The notes beneath the pieces were generated by a model. That model ran no database searches, had not been told where the DNA came from, and was given only the letters and a program-made list of their open reading frames with translations. Positions 17,434-27,790 of a stretch of 64,000 nucleotides of DNA are shown piece by piece; within the stretch, counting starts at the first letter, position 1; each line of letters starts with the position of its first letter. This DNA is from Ferirhizobium litorale (lineage in GTDB: Bacteria > Pseudomonadota > Alphaproteobacteria > Rhizobiales > Rhizobiaceae). The DNA lies in assembly GCA_030028905.1 (NCBI GenBank), contig JALDYZ010000005.1:1-64000 (forward strand), read 5' to 3'. Made by a program: the position numbers and the translations under genes.

Positions 17434-18717
17434 GTGACTGCTCCCCATCCTTCCAAGACGCATATTGGAAATCACAAACTCCATCCCGAAACCCAGATGC
17501 TCAACTACGGCTACGATCCGGAACTTTCGGAAGGGGCCGTCAAGCCGCCGGTTTTCCTCACCTCGACCTTCGTCTTCAAGTCCGCGGAGGAGGGGCGCGA
17601 TTTCTTCGACTTCGTTTCCGGCCGGCGCGAGCCGCCGGTCGGTACTGGGGCAGGGCTCGTCTATTCCCGCTTCAACCACCCGAACAGCGAGATCGTCGAG
17701 GACCGTCTCGCCGTCTATGAGCAGACCGAAAGCGGCGTTCTGTTTTCCTCCGGCATGTCGGCGATCGCCACCACCTTGCTCGCCTTTGTCCGGCCGGGCG
17801 ACGCGATCCTGCATTCGCAACCGCTCTATGGCGGGACTGAGACGCTGCTTGCCCGGACCTTCGCCAATCTCGGCGTCGCGGCGGTTGGCTTTGCCGATGG
17901 CGTCAACGAGACATCCGTCCTAGCGGCCGCCGAGCTGGCGATGACGAGGGGGCGGGTGTCGATGATCCTCGTCGAAACCCCGGCAAACCCCACCAACAGC
18001 CTCGTGGACGTGGCGATGATCCGCCGCGTGGCCGAGACCATCGGCGACAACCAGGGGCATGTGCCCATCGTCGCCTGCGACAACACCCTGCTCGGCCCGG
18101 TCTACCAGCGGCCGATCGAGCACGGTGCCGACATATCGCTCTACTCGCTGACAAAGTATGTCGGCGGGCACTCCGATCTCATCGCCGGCGCCGCGCTCGG
18201 TTCCAAGACGGTGATGAAACAGGTCAAGGCATTGCGGGGTGCGATCGGCACCCAACTCGATCCGCATTCCTGCTGGATGCTGGGACGGTCGCTGGAAACG
18301 CTGTCGATCCGCATGGAAAAGGCCAACAGCAACGCTCTCGCGATCGCCGATTTCCTGCGCGATCACCCAAAGGTCGAGACCATTCACTACCTGTCCTACC
18401 TCGACCCGAAATCTGCGGCCGGGAAGACCTTTTCCGCCCAGTGCACGGGCGCCGGCTCGACCTTTTCCTTCGATATCCGCGGCGGCCAGCCGGCCTCGTT
18501 CAAGTTCCTGAACGCGCTGCAGATCTTCAAGCTTGCCGTCAGCCTTGGCGGCACCGAGTCACTCGCCAGCCACCCGGCCACCATGACCCATTCGGGCGTG
18601 CCGGAGGAGGTGCGACGGCGCATCGGTGTGCTGGAGTCGACCATCCGCCTGTCGGTCGGCATCGAGCATCCGGATGACCTGATCGCCGATCTGAGTGCCG
18701 CGTTGGAAGCCGTCTGA
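17434..18717 (+). CDS. PLP-dependent Cys/Met-metabolism enzyme (cystathionine gamma-synthase family)
   Basis: 427 aa. Fold type I enzyme of the trans-sulfuration group. The PLP-binding Lys241 lies in [14 protein letters not shown]. Other family marks are [17 protein letters not shown], the ETPANPTNS segment near residue 181 and the C-terminal [18 protein letters not shown] substrate loop. Reactions in this family include cystathionine synthesis or cleavage and methionine gamma-lyase; the sequence alone does not decide between them. The start is GTG 17434 with AGGAGG upstream. A strong terminator follows. Confidence 0.88.
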   Translation: MTAPHPSKTHIGNHKLHPETQMLNYGYDPELSEGAVKPPVFLTSTFVFKSAEEGRDFFDFVSGRREPPVGTGAGLVYSRFNHPNSEIVEDRLAVYEQTESGVLFSSGMSAIATTLLAFVRPGDAILHSQPLYGGTETLLARTFANLGVAAVGFADGVNETSVLAAAELAMTRGRVSMILVETPANPTNSLVDVAMIRRVAETIGDNQGHVPIVACDNTLLGPVYQRPIEHGADISLYSLTKYVGGHSDLIAGAALGSKTVMKQVKALRGAIGTQLDPHSCWMLGRSLETLSIRMEKANSNALAIADFLRDHPKVETIHYLSYLDPKSAAGKTFSAQCTGAGSTFSFDIRGGQPASFKFLNALQIFKLAVSLGGTESLASHPATMTHSGVPEEVRRRIGVLESTIRLSVGIEHPDDLIADLSAALEAV

Positions 18718-18754
18718 GGCAGTGTCGCCGCGCCGTGGGCGCAGTGATGAAAAT

Positions 18755-18789
18755 GCCGGCGGAAGGGGAACCCCTCCGCCGGCTTTATT
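18755..18789. terminator. Intrinsic terminator between converging genes
   Basis: GCCGGCGGA-AGGGG and CCCCTCCGCCGGC form a 13-bp stem with one bulged A and a 2-base loop. TTTATT follows on the plus strand. It ends the PLP-enzyme transcript and its symmetry could also stop the converging siderophore-receptor transcript. Confidence 0.8.
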
Positions 18790-18813
18790 GTCATGCCTGG
18801 AAAAGGTGCCAGC

Positions 18814-21027
18814 TCACCACTTCTTGCTCAGCTTGAAGGTGACGGTGCGCGCATCGCCATAGCCGCAGACCAGCAGGCCGCCGCAACCCTTCACGTAGTC
18901 CTTGTCGAACACGTTGGCGACGTTGAGCGCCGCGCCCCAGCCGTCCTTCTCGTAGCGGATGCCGGCATCGAAGACGGTGGCATCGGGAACCTTCGCCGTG
19001 TTCTCGTTGTCGGCCCAGCTTTCGCCCTGGTAGCGAACCCCGGCGCCGACGCTGACGCCTTCGAGCATGCCGGTGGTGACGGTATAGTCAAGCCACAGCG
19101 AAGCCTGGGTATCCGGGATCAGGTAGGGCGACTTGCCGATCAGCGCGGTATTCAAGTTCTTGGTGATTTCCTGGTCGATGAAGTCGAGGCCGGCAATGAA
19201 CTTCCAGTTCTCGTTGAGGTTGACCTTGGCTTCCAGTTCGATGCCACGCGAGCGGACCTCGCCCATCTGGCTGGAGATCAACGTGATCGGATCGGTGACG
19301 ACGACGTTCTGCTTGGTCAACTGGTAGACCGAGGCGGTCAGCAGTCCGTCGAAGAAGGTTGGTTCATATTTGATCCCTGCCTCGAACTGGTCGCCTTCCT
19401 CGGGCTTGGTGAGTCCGGTTTCGGTCACCGCGATGATCGGGTTGAAGAAGGTCGAGGCGCTGAAGTAGGGGGTCACGCCGTTGGCGAATTCGTAGGCGAT
19501 GCCCGCACGGCCGCTGAGCGCGCCCTCGTTGTAGGTAACTGTGTCGTTGGCCAACGCGTCGGCCGTCTTGGTGTCGACGTAGTCGTAGCGGCCATTGAGC
19601 GTGACCAGCCAACCATCGCCAAAGCGGATCTGGTCCTGAACGTAAACACCAAGCTGCTGCTGGGTGATAACTTGATCGAGGTAGGGCACGTTCGGGGGCT
19701 GCGGCGCGCCGTAGACGGGATCGATGGCGCTGATCGGCGTTGCGGCGTCGGGCCATGCTGGCGATGCTTGGATGTGGTCGAGCCTGTAGTACTTGTAGTC
19801 CAGGCCGACCAACAAGGTGTGATCCAGTGCGCCGGTCTCGAAATCGCCCTGGAGGTGATTGTCGATGTTCACGGTGTCGACCTTCGAGGTGTGCTCGAAA
19901 CCGATGCGGGAGAGCAGGGGGTCGGCGGGATTCGGCGTCTGCGCGTAGCCCGGGAACGGAAGCGTCGTATTATAGTAGCCGTAGGGATAAGGGCCGTCTT
20001 CGTGCTTGTAGAGATGGCCGTAGCGCAGGTTCTGGTTGAACTGCCAGCCGCTGTCGAACTCGTGCTTGAACTCGTAGCCGACCATCTGCTGGACATAGGA
20101 GCCGGTGTCGATGTCCGGCTCGCCGAAGAACGCTTTGCGGTCGATCTTGCCGAACGATGCATTTTCCACGGTGCCGACATAGGGCAGGAAGCTGCCGCCG
20201 ACGTGGCGCTGGTCGAGGCCCTGCAGCAGGCCGTAGACCGTCAGGCTGGTTGCGTCGTCGGGTTCATAGGTGAACTGCGGCAGGATGAAACCGCGCAGGT
20301 CGTTGGAATAGTCGGTGTAGTTCTCGCCACCGGAGACCTTGCCGGTGACACGGTAGTTGAAACCGTCCTTGGCCTCGCCGTTGACGTCGAAGCCTCCGAA
20401 TCCGTTGCCGTTGGAGTTGATGCCGATCTCGGTATAGATGAACGGCTGGTCCTGCGGGCGCTTGCTGATCAGGTTGACGATGCCGCCGGGGTTGGCGCCG
20501 CCATAGAGCACGGAAGCCGGGCCCTTGAGCACCTCGACGCGCTCGAGCATGAAGGGGTCGATCTGGAAGCCGCCGAAACCGTAGCTGAACAGGTTCAACC
20601 CGTCGAGGAAGACGCCGGTCTGCGTCGCATCAAAGCCGCGGATATAGAACCAGTCGGTATCGGCGTCGACGCCGAACGGTTCGGTGGTGACACCGGGGGT
20701 ATAGCGCAGCGCCTCGTCGATCTTGTTGACGACGCCGCGGTCCTGCATCTCCTCGACCCCGATTACCGAGACGCTCTGCGGGATTTCGCTGATCGGCGTG
20801 TCGGTCTTGGAGCCGGTGGCGGTGTCGCGTGCGACATAGCCGTCGACAGGCCCGGTGGCGCTCTGCGCGTCGACATTGTTGCCCTCGATGACCAGGGGTT
20901 TCAGCTGGGTCGCATCCTGGTCTTGTGCCATGGCGCCGCCGGCCATCAGCAGTGCCGTCATCGCCACGCCGCTCTTGAAGAAGGCATTGAAACGTGCCCT
21001 GCCGTTCCTGTTGAAAGTCCTGTTCAT
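18814..21027 (-). CDS. TonB-dependent ferric-siderophore receptor (FhuA/FpvA-like)
   Basis: 737 aa. Outer-membrane 22-strand beta-barrel with an N-terminal plug, energised by TonB-ExbBD. A signal peptide ends near residue 34 (AMA-QD). The plug spans about residues 65-190 with the markers SVSVIGVEEM, LRYTPGV, YIRGFDA and the VLYGGANPGGIVNLISKRP block typical of hydroxamate-type receptors. The chain ends in an aromatic residue (Trp), as barrel proteins do. There is no extra signalling domain for an ECF sigma factor. The AraC regulator gene lies just upstream on the same strand. Confidence 0.92.
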   Translation of the reverse strand: MNRTFNRNGRARFNAFFKSGVAMTALLMAGGAMAQDQDATQLKPLVIEGNNVDAQSATGPVDGYVARDTATGSKTDTPISEIPQSVSVIGVEEMQDRGVVNKIDEALRYTPGVTTEPFGVDADTDWFYIRGFDATQTGVFLDGLNLFSYGFGGFQIDPFMLERVEVLKGPASVLYGGANPGGIVNLISKRPQDQPFIYTEIGINSNGNGFGGFDVNGEAKDGFNYRVTGKVSGGENYTDYSNDLRGFILPQFTYEPDDATSLTVYGLLQGLDQRHVGGSFLPYVGTVENASFGKIDRKAFFGEPDIDTGSYVQQMVGYEFKHEFDSGWQFNQNLRYGHLYKHEDGPYPYGYYNTTLPFPGYAQTPNPADPLLSRIGFEHTSKVDTVNIDNHLQGDFETGALDHTLLVGLDYKYYRLDHIQASPAWPDAATPISAIDPVYGAPQPPNVPYLDQVITQQQLGVYVQDQIRFGDGWLVTLNGRYDYVDTKTADALANDTVTYNEGALSGRAGIAYEFANGVTPYFSASTFFNPIIAVTETGLTKPEEGDQFEAGIKYEPTFFDGLLTASVYQLTKQNVVVTDPITLISSQMGEVRSRGIELEAKVNLNENWKFIAGLDFIDQEITKNLNTALIGKSPYLIPDTQASLWLDYTVTTGMLEGVSVGAGVRYQGESWADNENTAKVPDATVFDAGIRYEKDGWGAALNVANVFDKDYVKGCGGLLVCGYGDARTVTFKLSKKW

Positions 21028-21192
21028 TTTTCAGCAATCCCCGCTCGCGAGTGTCGTCGGAGGCGCCGCAATTGCGCCATGTTTTAATATGAGCGCCTAT
21101 ATCAACTTAGTGCGGGATGCTTGGACGGATCCCCGGAAATTGAACATTCTTGGTCAAACTTGTCCCGGCCCGCGTTTCGCGGCGGACGTGTG

Positions 21193-22077
21193 TCATGCAA
21201 GTCGCATTTTTTTCCACAGGGCCGGCGTGGTGCCGGTGTTCTTGCGAAAGACGCGCGTGAAATGGGCCTGGTCGGAAAACCCGGTTTCGACGGCGACAGT
21301 GGTGATCGGCATGCCGTTTCCGAGAAGCAGCTGCTTGGCCCTGTCGAGGCGGGCGTTCATCTGCCACTGGTGCGGCGCGACCCCGGTCGAAGCCTTGAAG
21401 GCATGGCTGAAATGCGACTGCGAAAGACCGGTCAGGGAGGCCAGTTCTTCGAGGCGAATGCTGCGCAGGCAGTTTTCCTCGATGAAGTCGGTGGCGCGGC
21501 GCAACTGCCAGCTGGCCAACTGGCTGCGCTTGCGCGGAGCAGTCTGGTTGATCTTCAACAGATGGAGGATCAACGCAAGGCTCAGTCCGTCGCCGTAGAG
21601 TTCGTGCAGCGGCTGTGGACTGGCACATTCCTCGGCAATCAACCCGGCCAGGGCGAACACTTTCGGATCGCTGAACATCAGTCGCGGTGAACCGAACGGC
21701 TGGGAAGAGAACTCGTCGCCAAGGCGTCGGCTGATGATGTCGAGATCGAAGTGCAGGTCGAGATGCCGGACGAACCGCAGCCCGACCAGCTCGGCCCACA
21801 GCTCCATCTCGGCTGGAATGTAGGAGATGCTCTGCGACTGCTGGCTGGCAAGGGCCTTCTGGTCCTGCGGTGCCATCTTGACGTTGCAGTTCCCGGCGCC
21901 CTTGGAATCGAGCAGAATGACGATCCGCGGGTCCCTGGCAACATAGTAGCCGCCGGCACTGGCTTCGCACTCGACATCCCACAGATCGGCGACAATGCCG
22001 TTCCAGAGGCGGCGCTGGAGGTCATTCACCACGGTGAAGCCACTGATTTTGTTTTGCATCCTTGGCTGGAATGTCAT
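21193..22077 (-). CDS. AraC-family transcriptional regulator
   Basis: 294 aa. The C-terminal double helix-turn-helix is clear (residues 190-290: SIRLEELASLTGLSQSHFSHAFK, then PITTVAVETGFSDQAHFTRVFRK). The N-terminal half is a sensor domain of unrecognised type. Its position 165 bases upstream of the siderophore receptor gene, in the same orientation, suggests that it activates that gene in response to the ferric siderophore, as known for related AraC regulators of iron uptake. This link is inference. Confidence 0.88.
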   Translation of the reverse strand: MTFQPRMQNKISGFTVVNDLQRRLWNGIVADLWDVECEASAGGYYVARDPRIVILLDSKGAGNCNVKMAPQDQKALASQQSQSISYIPAEMELWAELVGLRFVRHLDLHFDLDIISRRLGDEFSSQPFGSPRLMFSDPKVFALAGLIAEECASPQPLHELYGDGLSLALILHLLKINQTAPRKRSQLASWQLRRATDFIEENCLRSIRLEELASLTGLSQSHFSHAFKASTGVAPHQWQMNARLDRAKQLLLGNGMPITTVAVETGFSDQAHFTRVFRKNTGTTPALWKKMRLA

Positions 22078-22198
22078 CGGCGCCCAGATCGTCTCAGCTC
22101 GTTCGCAAGAGTTGGAATTTAAACTTGCTTTTTTAAGTCAAGAATTGAGTAGCGCAGATGGCCTGGTATGACAATTGCAAGACGGCCACACCGAAATA

Positions 22199-22230
22199 GA
22201 AAAAGCCGCGGTGGCGACGCCACCGCGGCT
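22199..22230 (-). terminator. Intrinsic terminator of the MFS permease gene
   Basis: AGCCGCGGTGGCG pairs perfectly with CGCCACCGCGGCT across one central base, and on the minus strand it is followed by a five-T run. It lies about 25 bases beyond the permease stop codon. Confidence 0.85.
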
Positions 22231-22254
22231 CGACGGATGCGGTACGGCTGGGAC

Positions 22255-23592
22255 TCAGGTGTCCAGCGTTTCCAATTTCTTGCTGAAGGCGAGGGCGAGC
22301 AGCGTGCAGATCGCACCCGACAACAGATAGTAGCCGGCGAACCGGAGGCCGAGCTCGCTTGACAGGCTGAGTGCCACGAAAGGCGCAAATCCGGCGCCGA
22401 CCAGCCATGCAAGGTCCGATGTCAGCGCCGCACCGCTGTAGCGGTAGTGCTGGCCGAAGCGAGACGCGAGCGCCCCGGCAGCCTGCCCGAAGGAGAGGCC
22501 GAGCAGGCTGAAGCCGAGGATGACGAACGTATGGCGGGCCGTCGATCCGGAGCCGAGCAGGATAGGCGCCACGAAGCTGAACACCGCGATCAAGGCGGCG
22601 CAGACGGCGAGCTGGCCGCGTCGGCCGATCCGGTCTGCCATGAGGCCGGAGGCGACGATGCCGACGATGCAGAACGCCGCGCCGATGATCTCGACGATCA
22701 TGAACGAGACGGCCGACTCCTCGCTGAACAGCGTCACCCAGCTCAACGGAAACACCGTGACGAGATGGAACAGCGCATAGGTCGCAAGCGGAACGAAGGC
22801 GCCGATCAGCACGTCGCGGCCATGCAGGCGCAGCAGTTCGGAGATATAGACCGGCTGCAGTTCATGGCGCTCGAGCAGGGCGCCGAACTCGGGCGTGGCG
22901 ACCAGACGCAGACGGGCGAAGAGCGCAACCACGTTGATGGCGAAGGCGCAGAAGAAGGGATAGCGCCAGCCCCAGCTGAGAAAATCTTCTTCCGAAAGGT
23001 TGGCAACGAAAAAGGCGAAAAGCCCGCTGGCGAGCATGAATCCGACGGGCGCGCCAAGCTGGGGTATCATCGCATACCAGCCGCGGCGGTTGGCCGGGGC
23101 GTTGAGCGCCAGCAGCGATGCCAGCCCGTCCCAGGCGCCGCCGAGCGCCAGCCCCTGGCAGAACCGGAAGAAGCACAGCAGGATGATTGCCCACATGCCG
23201 ATATTGCCGTAGCCGGGCAGGAAGCTGATGGCGGCCGTCGAGCCGCCGAGCATGAACATGGCGATGGTCAGTTTCACTCCGCGGCCGTGCCGGCGGTCGA
23301 TCGCCATGAAGATGACCGAACCGAGCGGGCGCGCGAGGAAGGCAAGCGAAAAGACGAGGAAGGAGTAGAGTGTCGCCTGCAGCGGTTCGGCGAACGGAAA
23401 GATCAACCGCGGGAAAACAAGTACGGAGCCTATGGCGTAGACGAAAAAGTCGAAGAATTCGGACGTGCGCCCGATTACAACGCCAATGGCGATGTTGGAG
23501 GGGGCCACCGGCTGGTCGGCGTGGATCATGCGCGCATCACGTTCAAGACCCGAAGAACGAGGCTGTTCTGATGCCTGGGATATGCTGCTCAT
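22255..23592 (-). CDS. MFS permease, metabolite:H+ symporter (MHS) type
   Basis: 445 aa, twelve predicted membrane helices. The first helix region reads GRTSEFFDFFVYAIGSVLVF, the MHS-family pattern (GxxxEWYDFxxYG), and the conserved loop between helices 2 and 3 (RPLGSVIFMAIDRRHGRG) follows. Members carry organic acids, osmolytes or aromatic acids with protons. The start at 23592 has a GAGGAGA site 7 bases upstream. The gene is divergent from cyoA over 383 bases. A functional link to respiration is unproven. Confidence 0.85.
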   Translation of the reverse strand: MSSISQASEQPRSSGLERDARMIHADQPVAPSNIAIGVVIGRTSEFFDFFVYAIGSVLVFPRLIFPFAEPLQATLYSFLVFSLAFLARPLGSVIFMAIDRRHGRGVKLTIAMFMLGGSTAAISFLPGYGNIGMWAIILLCFFRFCQGLALGGAWDGLASLLALNAPANRRGWYAMIPQLGAPVGFMLASGLFAFFVANLSEEDFLSWGWRYPFFCAFAINVVALFARLRLVATPEFGALLERHELQPVYISELLRLHGRDVLIGAFVPLATYALFHLVTVFPLSWVTLFSEESAVSFMIVEIIGAAFCIVGIVASGLMADRIGRRGQLAVCAALIAVFSFVAPILLGSGSTARHTFVILGFSLLGLSFGQAAGALASRFGQHYRYSGAALTSDLAWLVGAGFAPFVALSLSSELGLRFAGYYLLSGAICTLLALAFSKKLETLDT

Positions 23593-23975
23593 AAAATGTT
23601 CTCCTCTGCAGAGGCGGCTTACTCCCATAGTCCGCCTCACTTGCGAGAGTTCATGAAAGCGAAGCGGTTAGCAAGTCTCCATTGCGCAGATGCGCGACAA
23701 AACTGATTGCAATCGCGGCGAGTTTTCATACCATGCTCACGGAGCGACGGCTCCGACGTTGGTGCGACAATTTATCCCAAAGGTACGGATGGCTGCGGAT
23801 AAACGGATTGTGCGCCTAATACTTGATTATTATCAAGCACCTAGCATGAGCATGCCGGCAGTTCGTATCGTTTCCGTGTTGCAGCATATTATTGCACCGC
23901 GGCGAAACACCTCATGTTAATAGCGGCGGACCCCAATTATCCGCGGGGCATCGAAACAAAATTGAGTTTTGACAA
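23593..23975. other. Divergent promoter region between MFS permease and cyoA
   Basis: 383 bases, more AT-rich than the flanks. It contains an FNR/FixK-type box at 23823-23836. A 76-codon frame inside it lacks protein features. No other element was identified. Confidence 0.6.
23823..23836. promoter_or_regulatory. FNR/FixK-type binding site upstream of cyoA
   Basis: TTGATTATTATCAA matches the TTGAT-N4-ATCAA consensus of FNR, Anr and FixK at every defined position, and the flanking C and G extend the symmetry to 16 bp. It lies 140 bases upstream of the cyoA start. This places cyo under oxygen-responsive control; the sign of the effect cannot be read from position alone because the transcription start is unknown. 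Confidence 0.75.
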
Positions 23976-25106
23976 GTGCCGATAGCAACGAAGATTCTTC
24001 GCCTGTTGACCGTCTTGCCGCTCCTGCTCCTCCTCGGGGGCTGCGATCTGGTCGTCATGGCGCCATCCGGTGATATCGCGATCCAACAACGCGATCTCAT
24101 CATCATCTCAACCATTCTCATGCTTTTGATCATCATTCCGGTGATCTTCCTGATCTTCATCTTCGCCTGGCGGTACCGTCAGGCCAACACCGAAGCGACC
24201 TACGACCCGGATTGGCATCATTCCACCGGCCTCGAAGTGGTCATCTGGTCGGCGCCGCTGCTGATCATCATCGCGCTTGGCGCGCTCACCTGGATCAGCA
24301 CCCACAAGCTCGATCCCTATCGCCCGCTCGACCGCATCGATGCGGATCAGCCGATCGCGGCAGACGTCAAGCCGCTGACCGTCGAGGTGGTGGCGCTCGA
24401 CTGGAAATGGCTGTTCATCTATCCCGATCTCGGAATTGCGACGGTCAATGAGATAGCCGCCCCGGTCAATGTGCCGATCACCTTCAAGATCACCGCCTCG
24501 TCGGTGATGAACTCGCTCTACATTCCCGCGCTTGCCGGCCAGATCTATGCCATGCCGGCCATGCAGACCAAGCTGCATGCGGTCATCAACAAGGCCGGCG
24601 AATACGAGGGCTTTTCGGCCAACTACAGCGGCGACGGCTTCTCCCACATGCGCTTCAAGTTCCATGGCGTCGACCAGCAGGGCTTCGATGCCTGGGTGGC
24701 GCAGGTGAAGAGCAAAGGCACCGCGCTCAACCGCGACGCCTACCTCAAGCTCGAGAAGCCGAGCGTGCGCGAGCCGGTCCGCTTTTTCGCCACCGTCGAC
24801 AGCGATCTCTACAACGCCATCCTCAACCTGTGCGTCAGGCCCGGCCAGATGTGCGTCAACGAGATGATGCACATCGACATGACCGGGGGCGCGGGCAAGG
24901 ACAGCGAAGAAAATCGCGATCGGCTGGAGTACGACAATCGCCACTCCGGGTCCGGCCATGGTGGCCACGGTGCCGGCCATGCGTCCGAAGCACCGGGCGA
25001 CGCAGCGGTGGAACCGGCGCAGCACGACATGAACCAGCATGACGGGCAGTCCATGCCCGGCATGAATCATGGCGGCGGCGCAGAGCCAGCCCAAACCAAC
25101 AACTGA
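23976..25106 (+). CDS. cyoA: Cytochrome bo3 ubiquinol oxidase subunit II
   Basis: 376 aa lipoprotein subunit of the proton-pumping quinol oxidase. The signal ends in LLLLLGGC (lipidated Cys23). Two membrane helices follow, then the periplasmic cupredoxin-like domain with VVALDWKWLFIYPDLGIATVNE. The CuA ligands of cytochrome c oxidases are absent, as expected for a quinol oxidase. The start is GTG 23976 with only a weak ribosome site. The last 55 residues are an unusual His/Met/Gly-rich tail (HGGHGAGH, QHDMNQHDGQSMPGMNHGGG). It is the first gene of cyoABCD. Confidence 0.95.
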   Translation: MPIATKILRLLTVLPLLLLLGGCDLVVMAPSGDIAIQQRDLIIISTILMLLIIIPVIFLIFIFAWRYRQANTEATYDPDWHHSTGLEVVIWSAPLLIIIALGALTWISTHKLDPYRPLDRIDADQPIAADVKPLTVEVVALDWKWLFIYPDLGIATVNEIAAPVNVPITFKITASSVMNSLYIPALAGQIYAMPAMQTKLHAVINKAGEYEGFSANYSGDGFSHMRFKFHGVDQQGFDAWVAQVKSKGTALNRDAYLKLEKPSVREPVRFFATVDSDLYNAILNLCVRPGQMCVNEMMHIDMTGGAGKDSEENRDRLEYDNRHSGSGHGGHGAGHASEAPGDAAVEPAQHDMNQHDGQSMPGMNHGGGAEPAQTNN

Positions 25107-25151
25107 ACCTGGCGCTTTGCGTCGTAAAGACATCAACGAACGGGTTATTCC

Positions 25152-27155
25152 ATGTTTTCCAATCCAGACCTTCTGAAGTTCGTCTTTGGTCGGTTGACCC
25201 TCGATTCAATTCCCTACCATGAGCCGATCCTCGTCGTGACCTTCATTGTCGTCGCACTCGGCGGCATCGCGCTCCTCGGGGCCCTTACCTATTTCCGCGT
25301 CTGGGGCTATCTCTGGACCAACTGGCTGACGAGCGTCGATCACAAGAAGATCGGCATCATGTACATCATCCTCGCGGTTATCATGCTGCTGCGCGGTTTC
25401 TCCGACGCCATCATGATGCGCCTACAGCAGGCGATCGCCTTCGGCGGTTCGGGGGGATACCTGCCGCCGCACCACTACGACCAGATCTTCACTGCCCACG
25501 GCGTGATCATGATCTTCTTCGTGGCGATGCCCCTGGTGACCGGCCTGATGAACTTCGTCGTGCCGCTGCAGATCGGTGCGCGCGACGTTTCCTTCCCGTT
25601 CCTCAACAATTTCTCGTTCTGGATGACAGTGGCCGGCGCCATCATCGTGATGCTCTCGCTCTTCATCGGCGAATTCGCACGCACGGGCTGGCTCGCCTAC
25701 CCGCCGCTTTCCGGAGCGGACTACAGTCCGGGGGTCGGGGTCGACTACTATATCTGGGGCCTGCAGGTGGCGGGCATCGGCACGACGCTCTCGGGCATCA
25801 ACCTGATCGCCACCATCATCAAGATGCGCGCACCCGGCATGACCCTGATGAAGATGCCGGTCTTCACCTGGACGTCGCTTTGCACCAACGTGCTGATCGT
25901 CGCGACCTTCCCGATCCTGGCGGCGACCCTTGCCCTTCTCACGCTCGATCGCTACGCCGGCATGAACTTCTTCACCAATGACCTCGGCGGCAATCCGATG
26001 ATGTATGTGAACCTCATCTGGATCTGGGGGCATCCGGAGGTCTACATCCTTGTCCTGCCGGCATTCGGCGTCTTCTCGGAAGTCGTGTCGACCTTCTGCG
26101 GCAAGCGCCTGTTCGGCTACACCTCGATGGTCTACGCCACCGTGGTCATCACCGTGCTCTCCTATCTCGTGTGGCTGCACCACTTCTTCACCATGGGTGC
26201 CGGCGCCAGCGTCAACGCCTTCTTCGGCATCACCACGATGATCATCTCGATCCCCACGGGGGCGAAGATCTTCAACTGGCTGTTCACCATGTACCGGGGC
26301 CGTATTCGCTTCGAGGTGCCGATGCTGTGGACCATGGGCTTCATGGTGACCTTCGTCATCGGCGGCATGACCGGCGTGCTGCTCGCCGTTCCGCCGGCCG
26401 ATTTCGTGCTGCACAACTCGCTGTTCCTCATCGCCCACTTCCACAACGTCATCATCGGCGGCGTGGTGTTCGGCATGTTCGCGGGCATAACCTACTGGTT
26501 CCCCAAGGCGTTCGGCTACAAGCTCGACCCGTTCTGGGGCAAGATGAGCTTCTGGTTCTGGCTCGTCGGCTTCTACTTCGCCTTCATGCCGCTCTACGTG
26601 CTCGGCCTTATGGGGGTCACCCGCCGCGTTAACGAGTTCGAGGACCCGTCGCTGCAGATCTGGTTCGTGATCGCCGCCTTCGGCGCGGCGCTCATCGCCG
26701 TCGGGATCGCTTCCTTCATCATCCAGCTGATCGTCAGCTTCTTCAAGCGCGACCAGCTGCGCGACACCACCGGCGACCCGTGGGACGGCCGCACGCTGGA
26801 GTGGTCGACGTCCTCGCCACCGCCGGAGTACAACTTCGCCTTCACCCCGGTCATCCACGACCATGATACCTGGTGGGACATGAAGAAGCGTCGCTACGAG
26901 CGTCCGCTCACCGGCTTCAAGTCGATCCACATGCCGAAGAACACCGGGACGGGCATCATCCTGGCCGGCCTCAACGTCGTCTTCGCATTCGGGATGATCT
27001 GGTACATGTGGTGGCTGGCGATCCTTGCCTTTGTCGCCATCGTCGCGGTCGCGATCGGCCATACGTTCAACTACAATCGCGACTTCTACATCCCCGCGGA
27101 CGAGGTCAGCAACACGGAAGGCGAGCGCACCAGGCTGCTTGCCGGGCAGGCTTAG
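25152..27155 (+). CDS. cyoB: Cytochrome bo3 ubiquinol oxidase subunit I
   Basis: 667 aa, the catalytic heme-copper subunit that reduces O2 and pumps protons. Low-spin heme ligands are His116 (IFTAHG) and His431, with His429 (HFHN) for the high-spin heme. CuB ligands are His294 (GHPEVY, with the cross-linked Tyr298) and His343-His344 (HHFFTMG). Numbering is consistently 10 above E. coli CyoB, so the core is collinear. About fifteen membrane helices are expected. The gene is 45 bases after cyoA. Confidence 0.97.
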   Translation: MFSNPDLLKFVFGRLTLDSIPYHEPILVVTFIVVALGGIALLGALTYFRVWGYLWTNWLTSVDHKKIGIMYIILAVIMLLRGFSDAIMMRLQQAIAFGGSGGYLPPHHYDQIFTAHGVIMIFFVAMPLVTGLMNFVVPLQIGARDVSFPFLNNFSFWMTVAGAIIVMLSLFIGEFARTGWLAYPPLSGADYSPGVGVDYYIWGLQVAGIGTTLSGINLIATIIKMRAPGMTLMKMPVFTWTSLCTNVLIVATFPILAATLALLTLDRYAGMNFFTNDLGGNPMMYVNLIWIWGHPEVYILVLPAFGVFSEVVSTFCGKRLFGYTSMVYATVVITVLSYLVWLHHFFTMGAGASVNAFFGITTMIISIPTGAKIFNWLFTMYRGRIRFEVPMLWTMGFMVTFVIGGMTGVLLAVPPADFVLHNSLFLIAHFHNVIIGGVVFGMFAGITYWFPKAFGYKLDPFWGKMSFWFWLVGFYFAFMPLYVLGLMGVTRRVNEFEDPSLQIWFVIAAFGAALIAVGIASFIIQLIVSFFKRDQLRDTTGDPWDGRTLEWSTSSPPPEYNFAFTPVIHDHDTWWDMKKRRYERPLTGFKSIHMPKNTGTGIILAGLNVVFAFGMIWYMWWLAILAFVAIVAVAIGHTFNYNRDFYIPADEVSNTEGERTRLLAGQA

Positions 27156-27157
27156 AC

Positions 27158-27790
27158 ATGAATCAGACGCATACCGACCAGGTGCTGCAGAACGAGGGCG
27201 CGCCGGCGTTCTACACCACCGAGGAGCATCATCCGGAAAACAGCACCATGCTGGGTTTCTGGCTCTATCTGATGAGCGACTGCCTGATCTTCGCAGTCCT
27301 CTTCGCAACCCATGCCGTCGTCGGCCGCAATTTTGCGGCCGGCCCAACACCGGCCGACCTGTTCGACCTAAACCTCGTCGCGATCAACACCGCGATGCTG
27401 CTTTTCTCGTCCATCACATACGGTTTTGCGATGCTGCAGATGGAGCGCAACGCCAAGGCCGAAACGCTGTTCTGGCTCGGGGTCACCATGCTGTTCGGCC
27501 TCGCCTTCCTGACGATCGAGCTCTACGAGTTCTATCACCTGATCCATGAAGGTGCAGGCCCGACGCGCAGTGCATTCCTGTCGTCGTTCTTCACGCTCGT
27601 CGGAACCCACGGTGCGCACGTCACTGCCGGCATCATCTGGATGGTCGTGTTGATGATCCAGGTCGCCAAACGTGGCCTGATCGTCGAGAACAGGCGTCGC
27701 CTGATGTGCCTGTCGATGTTCTGGCACTTCCTCGACGTCGTCTGGATCGGCGTGTTTTCCTTTGTCTACCTGCTCGGAGTACTCGGATGA
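27158..27790 (+). CDS. cyoC: Cytochrome bo3 ubiquinol oxidase subunit III
   Basis: 210 aa with five membrane helices. The N-terminal half includes NSTMLGFWLYLMSDCLIF, and the helix 3-4 region has TIELYEFYHLIHEG and GTHGAHV, conserved in heme-copper oxidase subunit III. It starts 2 bases after the cyoB stop and its stop overlaps the cyoD start (ATGA), showing translational coupling. Confidence 0.96.
   Translation: MNQTHTDQVLQNEGAPAFYTTEEHHPENSTMLGFWLYLMSDCLIFAVLFATHAVVGRNFAAGPTPADLFDLNLVAINTAMLLFSSITYGFAMLQMERNAKAETLFWLGVTMLFGLAFLTIELYEFYHLIHEGAGPTRSAFLSSFFTLVGTHGAHVTAGIIWMVVLMIQVAKRGLIVENRRRLMCLSMFWHFLDVVWIGVFSFVYLLGVLG

Noticed and set aside
22447-23571. Long plus-strand frames opposite the MFS permease, and similar ones opposite cyoB, phaD, the TonB receptor and the RND pump
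   Set aside because: All are antisense shadows of clearly recognisable proteins and have no ribosome sites or domain features of their own.
23690-23920. 76-codon frame in the MFS-cyoA gap
   Set aside because: It runs through the FNR-type box and promoter region, lacks a ribosome site and has no recognisable protein features.
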